Assembly (NCBI RefSeq): GCF_002102395.1
Contig: NZ_LQPZ01000032.1
Coordinates: 1-64,000, forward strand
DNA: 64,000 nt
From: Mycolicibacillus trivialis
Lineage (GTDB): Bacteria; Actinomycetota; Actinomycetes; Mycobacteriales; Mycobacteriaceae
Reading direction: 5' to 3'
Part shown: positions 19,577-27,688 of the stretch, piece by piece
Numbering within the stretch: position 1 is the stretch's first letter
How the letters are laid out: each line of letters begins with the position of its first letter
The notes under the pieces: model-generated
The model's database searches: none
What the model was told of the DNA's origin: nothing
What the model saw: only the letters and a program-made list of their open reading frames with translations
Program-made: the position numbers and the translations under genes

Positions 19577-20761
19577 TCAGCGCCGCAGCCAGTCGCCGAG
19601 GCGGTGCAGGCCGGCCTCGATGTCGGCGGTGGGCCCGGCGAACGACAGCCGCACGTGGCGCGGGCCGCGCACGGTGTCGAAGTCGATGCCGGGAGCGAGT
19701 GCGACCCCGGTGGCGGCCAGCAGGTCGGCGCAGAACACCTGCGAGTCGTCGGTGAACTCGCCGACGTCGGCGTAGACGTAGAACGCGCCGTCGGCCGGGG
19801 CCAGCCGGGTCAGTCCCAGGGCGCGCAGCCCGTCGAGCAGCAGGGTCCGGTTGGCGGTGTAGTGGCGCAGGTGCCCGTCGGCCTCGGCGAGGGCGTCGGC
19901 GCCGAACGCGGCGACCGCGGCGTGCTGGGCCAGCGCGGGCGGGCAGATGGTGAGGTTGCCGGTCAGCCGGTCGACGGCGCGGCGCAGCTGCTCGGGAACC
20001 AGCAGCCAGCCGAGCCGCCAGCCGGTCATCGCGAAGTACTTGGAGAAGCTGTTGGCGACCACCGCGTTGCGGGAGCTCTGCCAGGCGCAGCTGGTCGTCG
20101 GGGCGCCGGGGTAGACCAGACCGTGGTAGACCTCGTCGCTGATCAGCCGGGCGCCGGTCTCGTCGCACCAGGCGGCGATCGAGGCCAGTTCGGCCGGCTC
20201 GATCACGGTGCCGGTGGGGTTGGCCGGGCTGGCCACGATCACCCCGGCCACCGGCGGGTCGAGGGCGGCGAGCATCGCCGCGGTCGGCTGGTAGCGGGTG
20301 TCGGGCCCGCAGTCCAGTTCGACGACCTCGCAGCCCAGCGCGGTGAGGATGTTGCGGTAGCAGGGGTAGCCCGGGCTGGCGATCGCCACCCGGTCGCCGG
20401 GGTCGAAGCACGCCAGGAACGCCAACACGAACCCGCCCGAGGAGCCGGTGGTGATGACCACGTCGTCGGCGTCGACGGTCAGCCCGTGGTTGCGCCGGTA
20501 GGAGTCGGCGATGGCGGCGCGCAGCTCCGGGATGCCCAGCGCCACGGTGTAACCCAGCCGGTCGGTGGCCAGGGCGTCGGCGGCGGCGGCCCGCACCGCC
20601 GCCGGTGCGCCCGCACTCGGCTGGCCGGCCGACAGGTTCACCAGGTCGCCGTGGCTGAGCTGGCGTTCCGCGGCGGCCAGCCACACGTCCATCACGTGGA
20701 ACGGCGGGATGCCCGCCCGCGCGGCGACCCGCGCCACCCGCTCGTCGCCTGCTCCGGTCAC
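19577..20761 (-). CDS. aspB: pyridoxal-phosphate aminotransferase AspB
   Basis: A 394-residue class I aminotransferase matching mycobacterial AspB (Rv3565). The PLP lysine is in NSFSKYFAMTGWRLGW (Lys241); Asn181 (SPANPTG), Asp209 and Tyr212 (SDEVYHG) complete the cofactor site. It sits at the end of the KstR2-regulated leftward operon, as in M. tuberculosis, although its role in steroid metabolism is unproven. The GTG at 20761 overlaps the stop of the lipase gene (GTGA), which sets the start. Here two extra genes separate it from ipdE2. Confidence 0.88.
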   Translation of the reverse strand: MTGAGDERVARVAARAGIPPFHVMDVWLAAAERQLSHGDLVNLSAGQPSAGAPAAVRAAAADALATDRLGYTVALGIPELRAAIADSYRRNHGLTVDADDVVITTGSSGGFVLAFLACFDPGDRVAIASPGYPCYRNILTALGCEVVELDCGPDTRYQPTAAMLAALDPPVAGVIVASPANPTGTVIEPAELASIAAWCDETGARLISDEVYHGLVYPGAPTTSCAWQSSRNAVVANSFSKYFAMTGWRLGWLLVPEQLRRAVDRLTGNLTICPPALAQHAAVAAFGADALAEADGHLRHYTANRTLLLDGLRALGLTRLAPADGAFYVYADVGEFTDDSQVFCADLLAATGVALAPGIDFDTVRGPRHVRLSFAGPTADIEAGLHRLGDWLRR

Positions 20762-21930
20762 CGCATGACCCGCTGCAGGAAGGCGGTCGAGTCCGGCATC
20801 GACGCCAGGACGGTGCCGGAGTGGTCCTCCTCGGGGTAGATGTGCAGTTCCACCTCCTGACCGCGGGCGACCAGCTGCTCGTTGAGCCACAGGGTGGACT
20901 CCGGGGGGACGTCGACGTCCCGCAGGCCCGCACCCAGGAAGATAGGGCGGTCGTAGCCGTCGACCGGGGTGCCCATGAACTGCTCGAGCACCGCGTCGAT
21001 GCCGGGCAGTGACGCGACCGGCGCGCTGAACAGCTCGTTGAGTGTGGTGCCTGCGACCCGGGTATCCAGGTCGGGTTTGCAGACCGTCTCGGCCAGGTCG
21101 GCCAGTTCCTTGCCGCGCGGAGTCAGCACGCTGTCGACCGGCAGCTCGGGGTGCGCCTCGCGCAGCGCGGCCATGATGAACGCGGTGTAGCTGATGGCCG
21201 CGGGCGGCACCGGCTGGGCGGGCATGTCGGGGCCGGCGCGCAGGACGGTCTGCTCGATGTTGGCCGGGGTACCGGTCGCCACCACGCCGCGGTAGTCCAG
21301 CCCGCTGCCCGCGGTGAACTCGGTGGCGCGGCGCGCGCTGTTGATCGCCGCCCCGCCGCCCTGGGACTGGCCGACGATCGCCCACTTCGGCGAGAGCGGC
21401 AGGTCCATGGCGTGGGCGGCGCGCACCGAGTCGACCACCGAGTGCGCCTCGGCGACACTGTTGAGGTAACTCATCAGCCCCGGTGTGCCCAGCCCGACGT
21501 AGTCGGTGCCGACCACCGCGTAGCCCTGATCGAGCCAGTGCGACAGGTATTGGTTGTCGCGGGCGCTGCGCGGGTGGGCCGACGGGGTGCAGTCGTCGCC
21601 GAGCCCGACGGTGCCGTGCGCCCAGGCGATCACCGGCCAGCCGCCGGGCGGTGGTGTGCCGTGCGGCACGAACACCGCCGCGGTGCTCACCGCGGGCCGG
21701 TCGTGCTGATCGGGGGTGGAGTACAGGATCCGCCACGCCTGCCCGGCGCCGGCCACTGACAGCGCCGGGTCCAGCGGCACCGCGGTGATCAGCTCCCCGG
21801 CCGGCGGGATCGGGCCGGCGTAGTCGCGGGCGTCCAGCCCCGACCAGGCCGGCGCGGCGGCCACCGCGACGGCCGGGGCGGCCGCAGCCGCGATCAGCAC
21901 GGCCGCCAGCGCGACGAGCAGTCGCCTCAC
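20758..21930 (-). CDS. secreted alpha/beta-hydrolase, secretory lipase-like
   Basis: A 390-residue protein with a clear signal peptide (VRRLLVALAAVLIAAAAAP, cleavage near residue 26) and an alpha/beta-hydrolase core. The nucleophile elbow is GQSQGG (Ser189); an acid and a His are expected in LGAGLRDVDVP and PEEDHSG near the C-terminus. The arrangement fits the secretory lipase (LIP) family. It would release acyl groups outside the membrane; the natural ester is unknown. The GTG at 21930 overlaps the preceding stop, and the 3' end overlaps aspB, so it is tightly coupled within the KstR2-region operon. It is absent here in the M. tuberculosis order. Confidence 0.82.
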   Translation of the reverse strand: MRRLLVALAAVLIAAAAAPAVAVAAAPAWSGLDARDYAGPIPPAGELITAVPLDPALSVAGAGQAWRILYSTPDQHDRPAVSTAAVFVPHGTPPPGGWPVIAWAHGTVGLGDDCTPSAHPRSARDNQYLSHWLDQGYAVVGTDYVGLGTPGLMSYLNSVAEAHSVVDSVRAAHAMDLPLSPKWAIVGQSQGGGAAINSARRATEFTAGSGLDYRGVVATGTPANIEQTVLRAGPDMPAQPVPPAAISYTAFIMAALREAHPELPVDSVLTPRGKELADLAETVCKPDLDTRVAGTTLNELFSAPVASLPGIDAVLEQFMGTPVDGYDRPIFLGAGLRDVDVPPESTLWLNEQLVARGQEVELHIYPEEDHSGTVLASMPDSTAFLQRVMR

Positions 21931-22913
21931 GCGCCGATCCCCAGGAACGCGAACGGCTCGGCGGCGACGAACTCCGCCGAGCTCTCCCCGGCGAACGTGT
22001 TGGATTCGTTGGCGCCCAGATCCAGTTTCAGCACCGGTGAGCCCTCGGCGAGGTCGAGTTTGTTCAGATCCACCCAGAACACGTTGGGGGTGAGGGCCGA
22101 TTCGAAGAAGTACAGCTTGCGGGTGTGGTGGGCGACGGTGCGCCAGCGGGTCGAGGAGATGTTCGGCTCGTCGGCGGTGGCGATGCCGAACGGCACCGAC
22201 ACGTTGCGCACCACGCTGAACACCGACGCCAGCGCGGTGCGCGGGTCCTCCGGTTTGGGTACCGCGTTGACGTAGAAGGACGCGCGGGCGAACCGGTCGG
22301 CGGCCCGGTTGGTCCCGGGCAGCATCACGGTCCCGCCGAGCTGCTCCCAGTAGGCGTTGACCGCCAGCTGTTCGGCGAAGATCGGCGAGTTCGTCATGAC
22401 CTGGTAGGCCCGGTCGTGGTGGATGGTCTGCACGCCGTCGATGTACTCCACGATCGCGCTGTCGCCGGTGGCGTCCGACAGGGACAGGTGCAGCGTGGCC
22501 AGCCGGTCCTGGCCGGGCACCCCGTCGGTGACCACGTCGAACGGGGCCGCGGTGAGCGCCTCGACGGCCTCGGCCACGGTGGCGAAGTTGTCCAGCATGT
22601 ACTGCGCCCACGCGGCGATGGTCAGCCCGGGCCGGCTGCCGTCATGGGCCGGGTACGTCGACTCGGCCAGCCACAGCAGGTTGGCCGACAGCCCGGCCTC
22701 GTTGAGCCCATCGGTGGTGCACACGTCGTAGGCGGTGGCCACCACACTGCCGTACTTGGCGGTCCAGGACACCGAGTTCGGGCCGACCTTGCCGGTGCGG
22801 GCGATGCCGCGCGGCAGCGCCCACAGGTTGGTGGCCAGGTCCAGCTTCCAGTCCATCGACCGGCCGGTGATGATGTTGCCCGCCGTGCCCAGATACACCA
22901 GTCGGGTGCACAT
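21927..22913 (-). CDS. Ntn hydrolase, choloylglycine hydrolase / penicillin V acylase family
   Basis: A 328-residue linear-amide hydrolase. The bile-salt-hydrolase residues are visible at matching positions: Cys2 (MCTRLV, nucleophile after Met removal), Arg18 and Asp21 in GRSMDW, Asn175 in TNSP, and an Arg in ADRFARASF. It has no signal peptide, so it should be cytosolic. The family hydrolyses conjugated bile salts, penicillin V or N-acyl homoserine lactones; sequence alone does not say which. It follows ipdE2 by 29 bases and overlaps the lipase gene, placing it in an operon for steroid ring C/D degradation, shared by bile acids and cholesterol. That makes a conjugated steroid amide an attractive but untested substrate. 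Confidence 0.85.
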   Translation of the reverse strand: MCTRLVYLGTAGNIITGRSMDWKLDLATNLWALPRGIARTGKVGPNSVSWTAKYGSVVATAYDVCTTDGLNEAGLSANLLWLAESTYPAHDGSRPGLTIAAWAQYMLDNFATVAEAVEALTAAPFDVVTDGVPGQDRLATLHLSLSDATGDSAIVEYIDGVQTIHHDRAYQVMTNSPIFAEQLAVNAYWEQLGGTVMLPGTNRAADRFARASFYVNAVPKPEDPRTALASVFSVVRNVSVPFGIATADEPNISSTRWRTVAHHTRKLYFFESALTPNVFWVDLNKLDLAEGSPVLKLDLGANESNTFAGESSAEFVAAEPFAFLGIGA

Positions 22914-22942
22914 GTGTCCGTCCTCCAGGGTTTTTCCGGAGG

Positions 22943-23908
22943 CTACCCGACGGGCTGGGTGAGCACCTCCGATTGCAGGCCGCGCAACACATCTGCGGGT
23001 GACTGGAGAAGATGTGAACTTCCGTGTGCTCGTTTGAAATACAGCTGGATGTCACTTTCCCAGGTGATCGCGATGCCGCCGTGCAGCTGGACGGCCTCGG
23101 CGGCCACGGTGTTGAACGCCTCGCTGGCGTTGACCCGGGCCAGGGCCGCCGAGGTGGGCGACGGGTCGGCGATCGCCTCGGTGACCACCGCGCGCGCGGT
23201 CTGCACCGCGACGTACAGGTCGGCCATCCGGTGCTTGAGCGCCTGGAAGCTGCCGATCGGCCGGCCGAACTGCACCCGGCTCTTGGTGTACTCCACGGTC
23301 AGGTCCAGGCAGCGGCCGGCCGCGCCCACCTGTTCGGCGGCCAGCAGCAGCGCCGCGTAGTCCGCGATCCCCGGGTCGGCGGCCAGCGGCGCGGTGGTGC
23401 CCGCGGTGATCCGCCCGAGCCGGCGGGTGGGGTCCATGGTCGCCAGCGCGGTGGTCTCGAAGGTCTCCCAGCGGACGAGCCGGTCGCGGTCGACGCCGAT
23501 CACCACGTCGTCGGGGCCGACCAGGTCGCCGTTGAGGGCGTAGCCGGGGTCCAGGGCCACCGTGCCGACGGCCTCACCGGCGGCCAAACGCTCCAGCGCG
23601 TCGGCGTCGGGGCTGTCGGCGGCCAGCAGCGCCAGCTCGGCGAGGATGGTGCCCAGCAGCGGGGTGGGGACCAGGGCCTTGCCCAGTTCCTCGAGCACCA
23701 CCGCGGCGTCGGCCAGTTCGCCACCGGCACCGCCGAACTCCTCGGGCACCACCAGCGCGGCCGCACCGACCTGTTCGCACAGCAGCCGCCACAGCTGCTC
23801 GTCGTAGCCGCGCGGTGACTCCATCGCCGCGCGGACCGCCTCACCGGAGGCGTGTTTGTCGACCAGCGCGGCCACGGTCTGCCGCAGGAGATTTCGTTCG
23901 TCGCTCAT
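22943..23908 (-). CDS. ipdE2: acyl-CoA dehydrogenase beta subunit IpdE2 (FadE33)
   Basis: A 321-residue protein of the short steroid ACAD class. It contains EYTKSRVQFGRPIGSFQALKH and QLHGGIAITWESDIQLY, as in FadE33 of M. tuberculosis (318 residues). IpdE2 pairs with IpdE1 (FadE30) in an alpha2beta2 enzyme that dehydrogenates 5-OH-HIC-CoA during HIP degradation (published knowledge). Here too the two subunits are in divergent operons. The ATG at 23908 is chosen by length and by its 11-base spacing from the fadE32 stop. Confidence 0.9.
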   Translation of the reverse strand: MSDERNLLRQTVAALVDKHASGEAVRAAMESPRGYDEQLWRLLCEQVGAAALVVPEEFGGAGGELADAAVVLEELGKALVPTPLLGTILAELALLAADSPDADALERLAAGEAVGTVALDPGYALNGDLVGPDDVVIGVDRDRLVRWETFETTALATMDPTRRLGRITAGTTAPLAADPGIADYAALLLAAEQVGAAGRCLDLTVEYTKSRVQFGRPIGSFQALKHRMADLYVAVQTARAVVTEAIADPSPTSAALARVNASEAFNTVAAEAVQLHGGIAITWESDIQLYFKRAHGSSHLLQSPADVLRGLQSEVLTQPVG

Positions 23909-23919
23909 CTGCGGCTCCT

Positions 23920-24900
23920 CTACAGCGCTTCCAGGACTCGGCGGCGGTGGGTCGCCGGGTCGCCCCAGGCCGAGCGCAGCGCCTGCACCCGCAGCAGCCA
24001 CAGCGACAGATCGTGTTCGGCGGTGAAGCCGATCGCGCCGTGGGTCTGCAGCGAGGACTGCGCGGCCAGCAGCGCGGCGTCGGAGGCGGCCGCCTTGGCG
24101 GCGCTGACGTCGCGGGCGGTGTCGGCGGAGATCGGTCCGGTCGGGGAGTCGGCCAGCGCCAGCGCCGCGCCGTACAGCAGCGGCCGGGCCAGTTCCAGGG
24201 CGATGTGGATGTCGGCGAGCTTGTGCTTGATCGCCTGGTAGGAGCCGATCACCCGGCCGAACTGGGTGCGTTGTTTGGCGTAGTCCACCGAGGCGTCCAG
24301 CATCGCCTGCCCGGCGCCGACGAGGTGCGCGGCGGTGGCCAGTGCGCCGAACTCGTAGGCGCGGGCCACATCCGCCGCCCAGGACGAGGTTCCGGCGGCG
24401 GTGTCGAAGAGCCGCCTGCCGGGGTCGACCGAGTCGTGCCGGTCGCCGACGACGGCTTCGCTGACCGTGCCGTCGGCGGCGTGCAGCACCAGCCCGGCGG
24501 TGTCGGCGTCCACCGCGCGCGGCACCGCCGGCGGCAGTGCTGCGGTGGCGATCAGTTCACCGCCCGCCAGCGCAGCCAGCCGGCTCGCGGCGTCGGGAGA
24601 GCCGGCCAACAGGATCGGCGCCACCGCAACCGATTCCACCACCGGTCCGGGGACACACCAGCGGCCCAGCCGTTCCATCGCCACCACCAGGTCGACCGGA
24701 TGGGCGTCCATCCCGTCGTGTTCCTCGGGGATCATCAGGGCGGTCACGCCCAGTTCGGCGAGCCGCTCCCACACCGCCAGGCCCGGCGCGGTGTCGCCCT
24801 CGCCCCAGGCGCGGACCGCGGTGGGGACGTCGGCGGCGCCGAGGGCGGCGTCGATGCTGGCGGCGAAGTCGCGCTGGTGCGCGTCAAGGTCGAATTTCAC
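23920..24900 (-). CDS. fadE32: acyl-CoA dehydrogenase FadE32
   Basis: A 326-residue steroid-type ACAD subunit with YAKQRTQFGRVIGSYQAIKH and QTHGAIGFTAEHDLSLWL; M. tuberculosis FadE32 has 319 residues. It probably pairs with FadE31, encoded just upstream, giving the usual adjacent alpha/beta arrangement. It belongs to the KstR2 regulon. The exact intermediate is not settled. Its ATG overlaps the FadE31 stop by 4 bases. Confidence 0.9.
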   Translation of the reverse strand: MKFDLDAHQRDFAASIDAALGAADVPTAVRAWGEGDTAPGLAVWERLAELGVTALMIPEEHDGMDAHPVDLVVAMERLGRWCVPGPVVESVAVAPILLAGSPDAASRLAALAGGELIATAALPPAVPRAVDADTAGLVLHAADGTVSEAVVGDRHDSVDPGRRLFDTAAGTSSWAADVARAYEFGALATAAHLVGAGQAMLDASVDYAKQRTQFGRVIGSYQAIKHKLADIHIALELARPLLYGAALALADSPTGPISADTARDVSAAKAAASDAALLAAQSSLQTHGAIGFTAEHDLSLWLLRVQALRSAWGDPATHRRRVLEAL

Positions 24901-26027
24901 TTCTTCTCCCGGGGCAGGCCCAACAGGCGCTCGGCGATGATGTTGCGTTGGATCTCGTTGGTGCCGGCGTAGATCGGCCCGCCCAGGGCGAACAGGTAGC
25001 CGTGCATCCAGGAATCGGCGAGTTCGCCGTCGGCGCCGCGCAGGTCCAGCGCGGTCTGGTGCAGCGCGACGTCCAGGTCCGACCAGAACACCTTGGTCAC
25101 CGAGGACTCCGCGCCCAGTTCGCCGCCTGCGGCCAGTCGGGTCACGGTGCCGAAAGTGTGCAGCCGGTAGGCCTGCGCCTTGATCCAGGCGTCGGCGACC
25201 CGGTCACCGAAGGCGGCGTCGGGGTTGGCCTTCCACGATTCGGCGAGTTTCTCGGCACCGACCAGGAACCGGGCCGGGCTGCGCAGTGACATGCCGCGCT
25301 CGTTGCTGGAGGTGCTCATCGCCGCGCGCCAGCCCTCGCCGGGGGTGCCGATCACGTCGTTGTCGGGCACGAACACGTCGTCGAGGAAGATCTCGCCGAA
25401 CCCGGTGTCGCCGCCCAGCTGCGAGATCGGCCGCACCGTGATGCCGTCGGTCTTGAGGTCGAACATGAAGTAGGTCAGTCCGCGATGGCGCTGCTCGGAC
25501 GGGTCGGAGCGGAACAGCCCGAACGCCTTCTCCCCGAACGGGGCCCGCGAGCTCCAGATCTTCTGCCCGTTGAGTTTCCAGCCGCCGTCGACCTTGGTCG
25601 CCGTCGAGCGCAGCGACGCCAGGTCACTGCCGGACTCCGGTTCCGACCAGGCCTGCGCCCAGATCTCCTCGCCGCTGGCCATCTTGGGCAGGATCCGGTC
25701 GAGCTGCTCCTCGGTGCCGTGCGCGAACAGGGTGGGCGCCAGCATCGAGGTGCCGTTGGCGCTGGCCCGGGCCGGCGCGCCGGAGGCGAAGTACTCCTCC
25801 TCGAACACCACCCACTGCAGCAGGGTGGCGTCGCGGCCGCCGTAGCGCTTCGGCCAGGCGATCACCGACAGTCCGGCGTCGAACAGGATCTTGTCCCACC
25901 GGCGGTGCTGCTCGAAGCCCTCGGCGGTGTCGTAGGACTTCGTCGGGAACGACGCGGTGTTGGCGGCCAGGAACTCGCGCACCTCGGCGCGGAAGGCCCC
26001 CGTCTCCTCATCGAATGTCAGGTCCAT
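24897..26027 (-). CDS. fadE31: acyl-CoA dehydrogenase FadE31
   Basis: A 376-residue ACAD alpha-type subunit with the FAD/substrate stretch AWSEPESGSDLASLRS, IWSSRAPFGEKAF, and the C-terminal GTNEIQRNIIAERLLGLPREKK. The ATG at 26027 shares its first base with the fadD3 stop (TGATG) and reproduces the family N-terminus MDLTFDEET; a GTG at 26036 is the alternative. It sits between fadD3 and fadE32 in the KstR2-controlled operon and probably forms a heteromer with FadE32. The predicted role is one dehydrogenation in ring C/D breakdown. Confidence 0.91.
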   Translation of the reverse strand: MDLTFDEETGAFRAEVREFLAANTASFPTKSYDTAEGFEQHRRWDKILFDAGLSVIAWPKRYGGRDATLLQWVVFEEEYFASGAPARASANGTSMLAPTLFAHGTEEQLDRILPKMASGEEIWAQAWSEPESGSDLASLRSTATKVDGGWKLNGQKIWSSRAPFGEKAFGLFRSDPSEQRHRGLTYFMFDLKTDGITVRPISQLGGDTGFGEIFLDDVFVPDNDVIGTPGEGWRAAMSTSSNERGMSLRSPARFLVGAEKLAESWKANPDAAFGDRVADAWIKAQAYRLHTFGTVTRLAAGGELGAESSVTKVFWSDLDVALHQTALDLRGADGELADSWMHGYLFALGGPIYAGTNEIQRNIIAERLLGLPREKK

Positions 26028-27583
26028 CAGGCCCACTCTCTCAATTCATGTTTGACCACCTTGCCGCCCGGGTTGCGCGGCAGGGAGTCCACAAAGGCCA
26101 CCGATCGTGGCGTTTTGAAGTTCGCCAGATGCTCTTTGGCGTAGCCGATCACCTGCGCCTCATCGAGGCCGGCGTCGGGCCGGGCGACGACGAACGCCTT
26201 GCCGACCTCGCCGAGACGCTCGTCGGGCACCCCGATGACCGCGACGTCGGCCACTCCGGCCAGCCGGTTGAGCACCTGCTCGATCTCGGCGGGGTAGACG
26301 TTGAAGCCGCCGCAGATGTACATGTCCTTGAGCCGGTCGGTGATCCGCAGGTTGCCCGCCGCGTCGAGGGTGCCGACGTCGCCGGTGTGCAGCCAGCCGG
26401 CGTCGTCGATCGCGTCGGCGGTCGCGTTCGGGTCGTCGAGGTAGCCCAGCATCACGTTGGGGCCGCGCAGCAGCACCTCGCCGGCCGCACCGGGGGCGGT
26501 CGCGGCGCCGTCGGCGCCGGCGACGCGCAGCTCGAAGTCGGCGATCGGGCGCCCGCAGGTGGTGGCCACCGTCACCGCGTCGTCCTCGGCGCGGCACATG
26601 GTGCCGAACCCGCTGGCCTCGGTGAGCCCGTAGGCGGTGAGCACGATGTCGATGTCGAGTTCGGACTGCATCCGCTCGATGAGCACCACCGGCACGGTGG
26701 CCGCGCCGGTCACCGCGAACCGCAGTGAGCCCAGGTCGAACTCGCCGCGGCGGGGGTGGTCGAGCAGCGTCTGGTAGATCGTCGGCGGGCCGGGCAGCAC
26801 CGTGATCCGGTGCTGCTGCACCGCGGCCATCGCGGCGGCCGGGTCGAAGGTGAGCTGCGGGACCAGGGTGGCGCCGGTCTGCAGGCAGGCCAGGATGCCG
26901 GCCTTGTAACCGAAGTTGTGGAAGAACGGGTTGATGCACAGGTAGCGGTCGTCGGCGCTGAGTTGCCCGCAGGCCGCCCAGGCGGCCGAGCCGGCCAGCG
27001 ACTGCCGGTGTGCGCAGAGCACGCCTTTGCTGCGTCCGGTGGTGCCGGAGGTGAACAGGATGTCGGAGACGTCGTCGGGGCTCAGCGCGGCCGCCCGCAC
27101 GTCGACCTCGGCCGGCGCCACGCCCGCGCCCGCGGCGACGAACTCGTCCCAGGTGCCGTCGTCGGCGTCGATCGGCACCCGCACCACCTCGCGCAGCGCG
27201 GGCAGCGCGGCGCGGTCCAGTTCGCCGGCCCGGTCGTGGCCGAGGAACTCGCCCATCGCGATCAGCAGCGGCGCCTGGGTGCGGGCCAGGATGTCGGTGG
27301 CCTCGGCGGCGGTGTAGCGGGTGTTCAACGGCACCAGGACCGCGCCGGCGTAGTGGGTGGCCAGGCACGCCACCACCCAGTGCCAGGTGTTCGGCGACCA
27401 GATCGCCACCCGGTCGCCGGCGCCGACCCCGCGGGCCAGCATCGCCGCGGCGGTGCGGCGCACCTCCGCGCGCAGCTCGGCGTAGGAGAACCGGCGCTCC
27501 TCGGTGAGCAGGGCCGGGTGGTCGGGAAGGTCAGCGGCGATCCGGTCCAACACCGCAGGCGTGGTCCGCGGATCGCTCGTCAT
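26027..27583 (-). CDS. fadD3: HIP-CoA ligase FadD3
   Basis: A 518-residue AMP-forming ligase. The motifs are LFTSGTTGRSKGV, AYGLTEASGFG, GWLHTGDVG, YICGGFNVYPAEIEQ and the catalytic lysine region PRNPGGKVVKHE. The order fadD3-fadE31-fadE32-fadE33, opposite fadE30, identifies it as FadD3, which activates HIP (the C/D-ring propanoate) as its CoA thioester. HIP-CoA is the effector that releases KstR2. The ATG at 27583 gives family length; the KstR2 box is 76 bases upstream. It is the first gene of a seven-gene operon here. Confidence 0.93.
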   Translation of the reverse strand: MTSDPRTTPAVLDRIAADLPDHPALLTEERRFSYAELRAEVRRTAAAMLARGVGAGDRVAIWSPNTWHWVVACLATHYAGAVLVPLNTRYTAAEATDILARTQAPLLIAMGEFLGHDRAGELDRAALPALREVVRVPIDADDGTWDEFVAAGAGVAPAEVDVRAAALSPDDVSDILFTSGTTGRSKGVLCAHRQSLAGSAAWAACGQLSADDRYLCINPFFHNFGYKAGILACLQTGATLVPQLTFDPAAAMAAVQQHRITVLPGPPTIYQTLLDHPRRGEFDLGSLRFAVTGAATVPVVLIERMQSELDIDIVLTAYGLTEASGFGTMCRAEDDAVTVATTCGRPIADFELRVAGADGAATAPGAAGEVLLRGPNVMLGYLDDPNATADAIDDAGWLHTGDVGTLDAAGNLRITDRLKDMYICGGFNVYPAEIEQVLNRLAGVADVAVIGVPDERLGEVGKAFVVARPDAGLDEAQVIGYAKEHLANFKTPRSVAFVDSLPRNPGGKVVKHELREWA

Positions 27584-27658
27584 GGACGCTCCTCTGGGCT
27601 GCTCGACGGGGCGGGCACGGCCACAACCGCGGTTGCGGGTGACAAAGTCGAGTAACAA

Positions 27659-27672
27659 AGCAAGTGCTTGGT
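27659..27672. promoter_or_regulatory. KstR2 operator between fadD3 and ipdE1
   Basis: AGCAAGTGCTTGGT fits the KstR2 consensus ANCAAGNNCTTGNT at all fixed positions. On the plus strand it ends 4 bases before TAGCCT (27677-27682), a -10 element placed 6 bases ahead of the ipdE1 GTG. An inverted repeat GTAGG/CCTAC (27671-27684) overlaps the end of the box and the -10. Confidence 0.9.
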
Positions 27673-27688
27673 AGGTTAGCCTACAAGG

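Noticed and set aside
26028-26036. GTG at 26036 as the fadE31 start
   Set aside because: ATG 26027 gives the family N-terminus and the TGATG coupling with fadD3.
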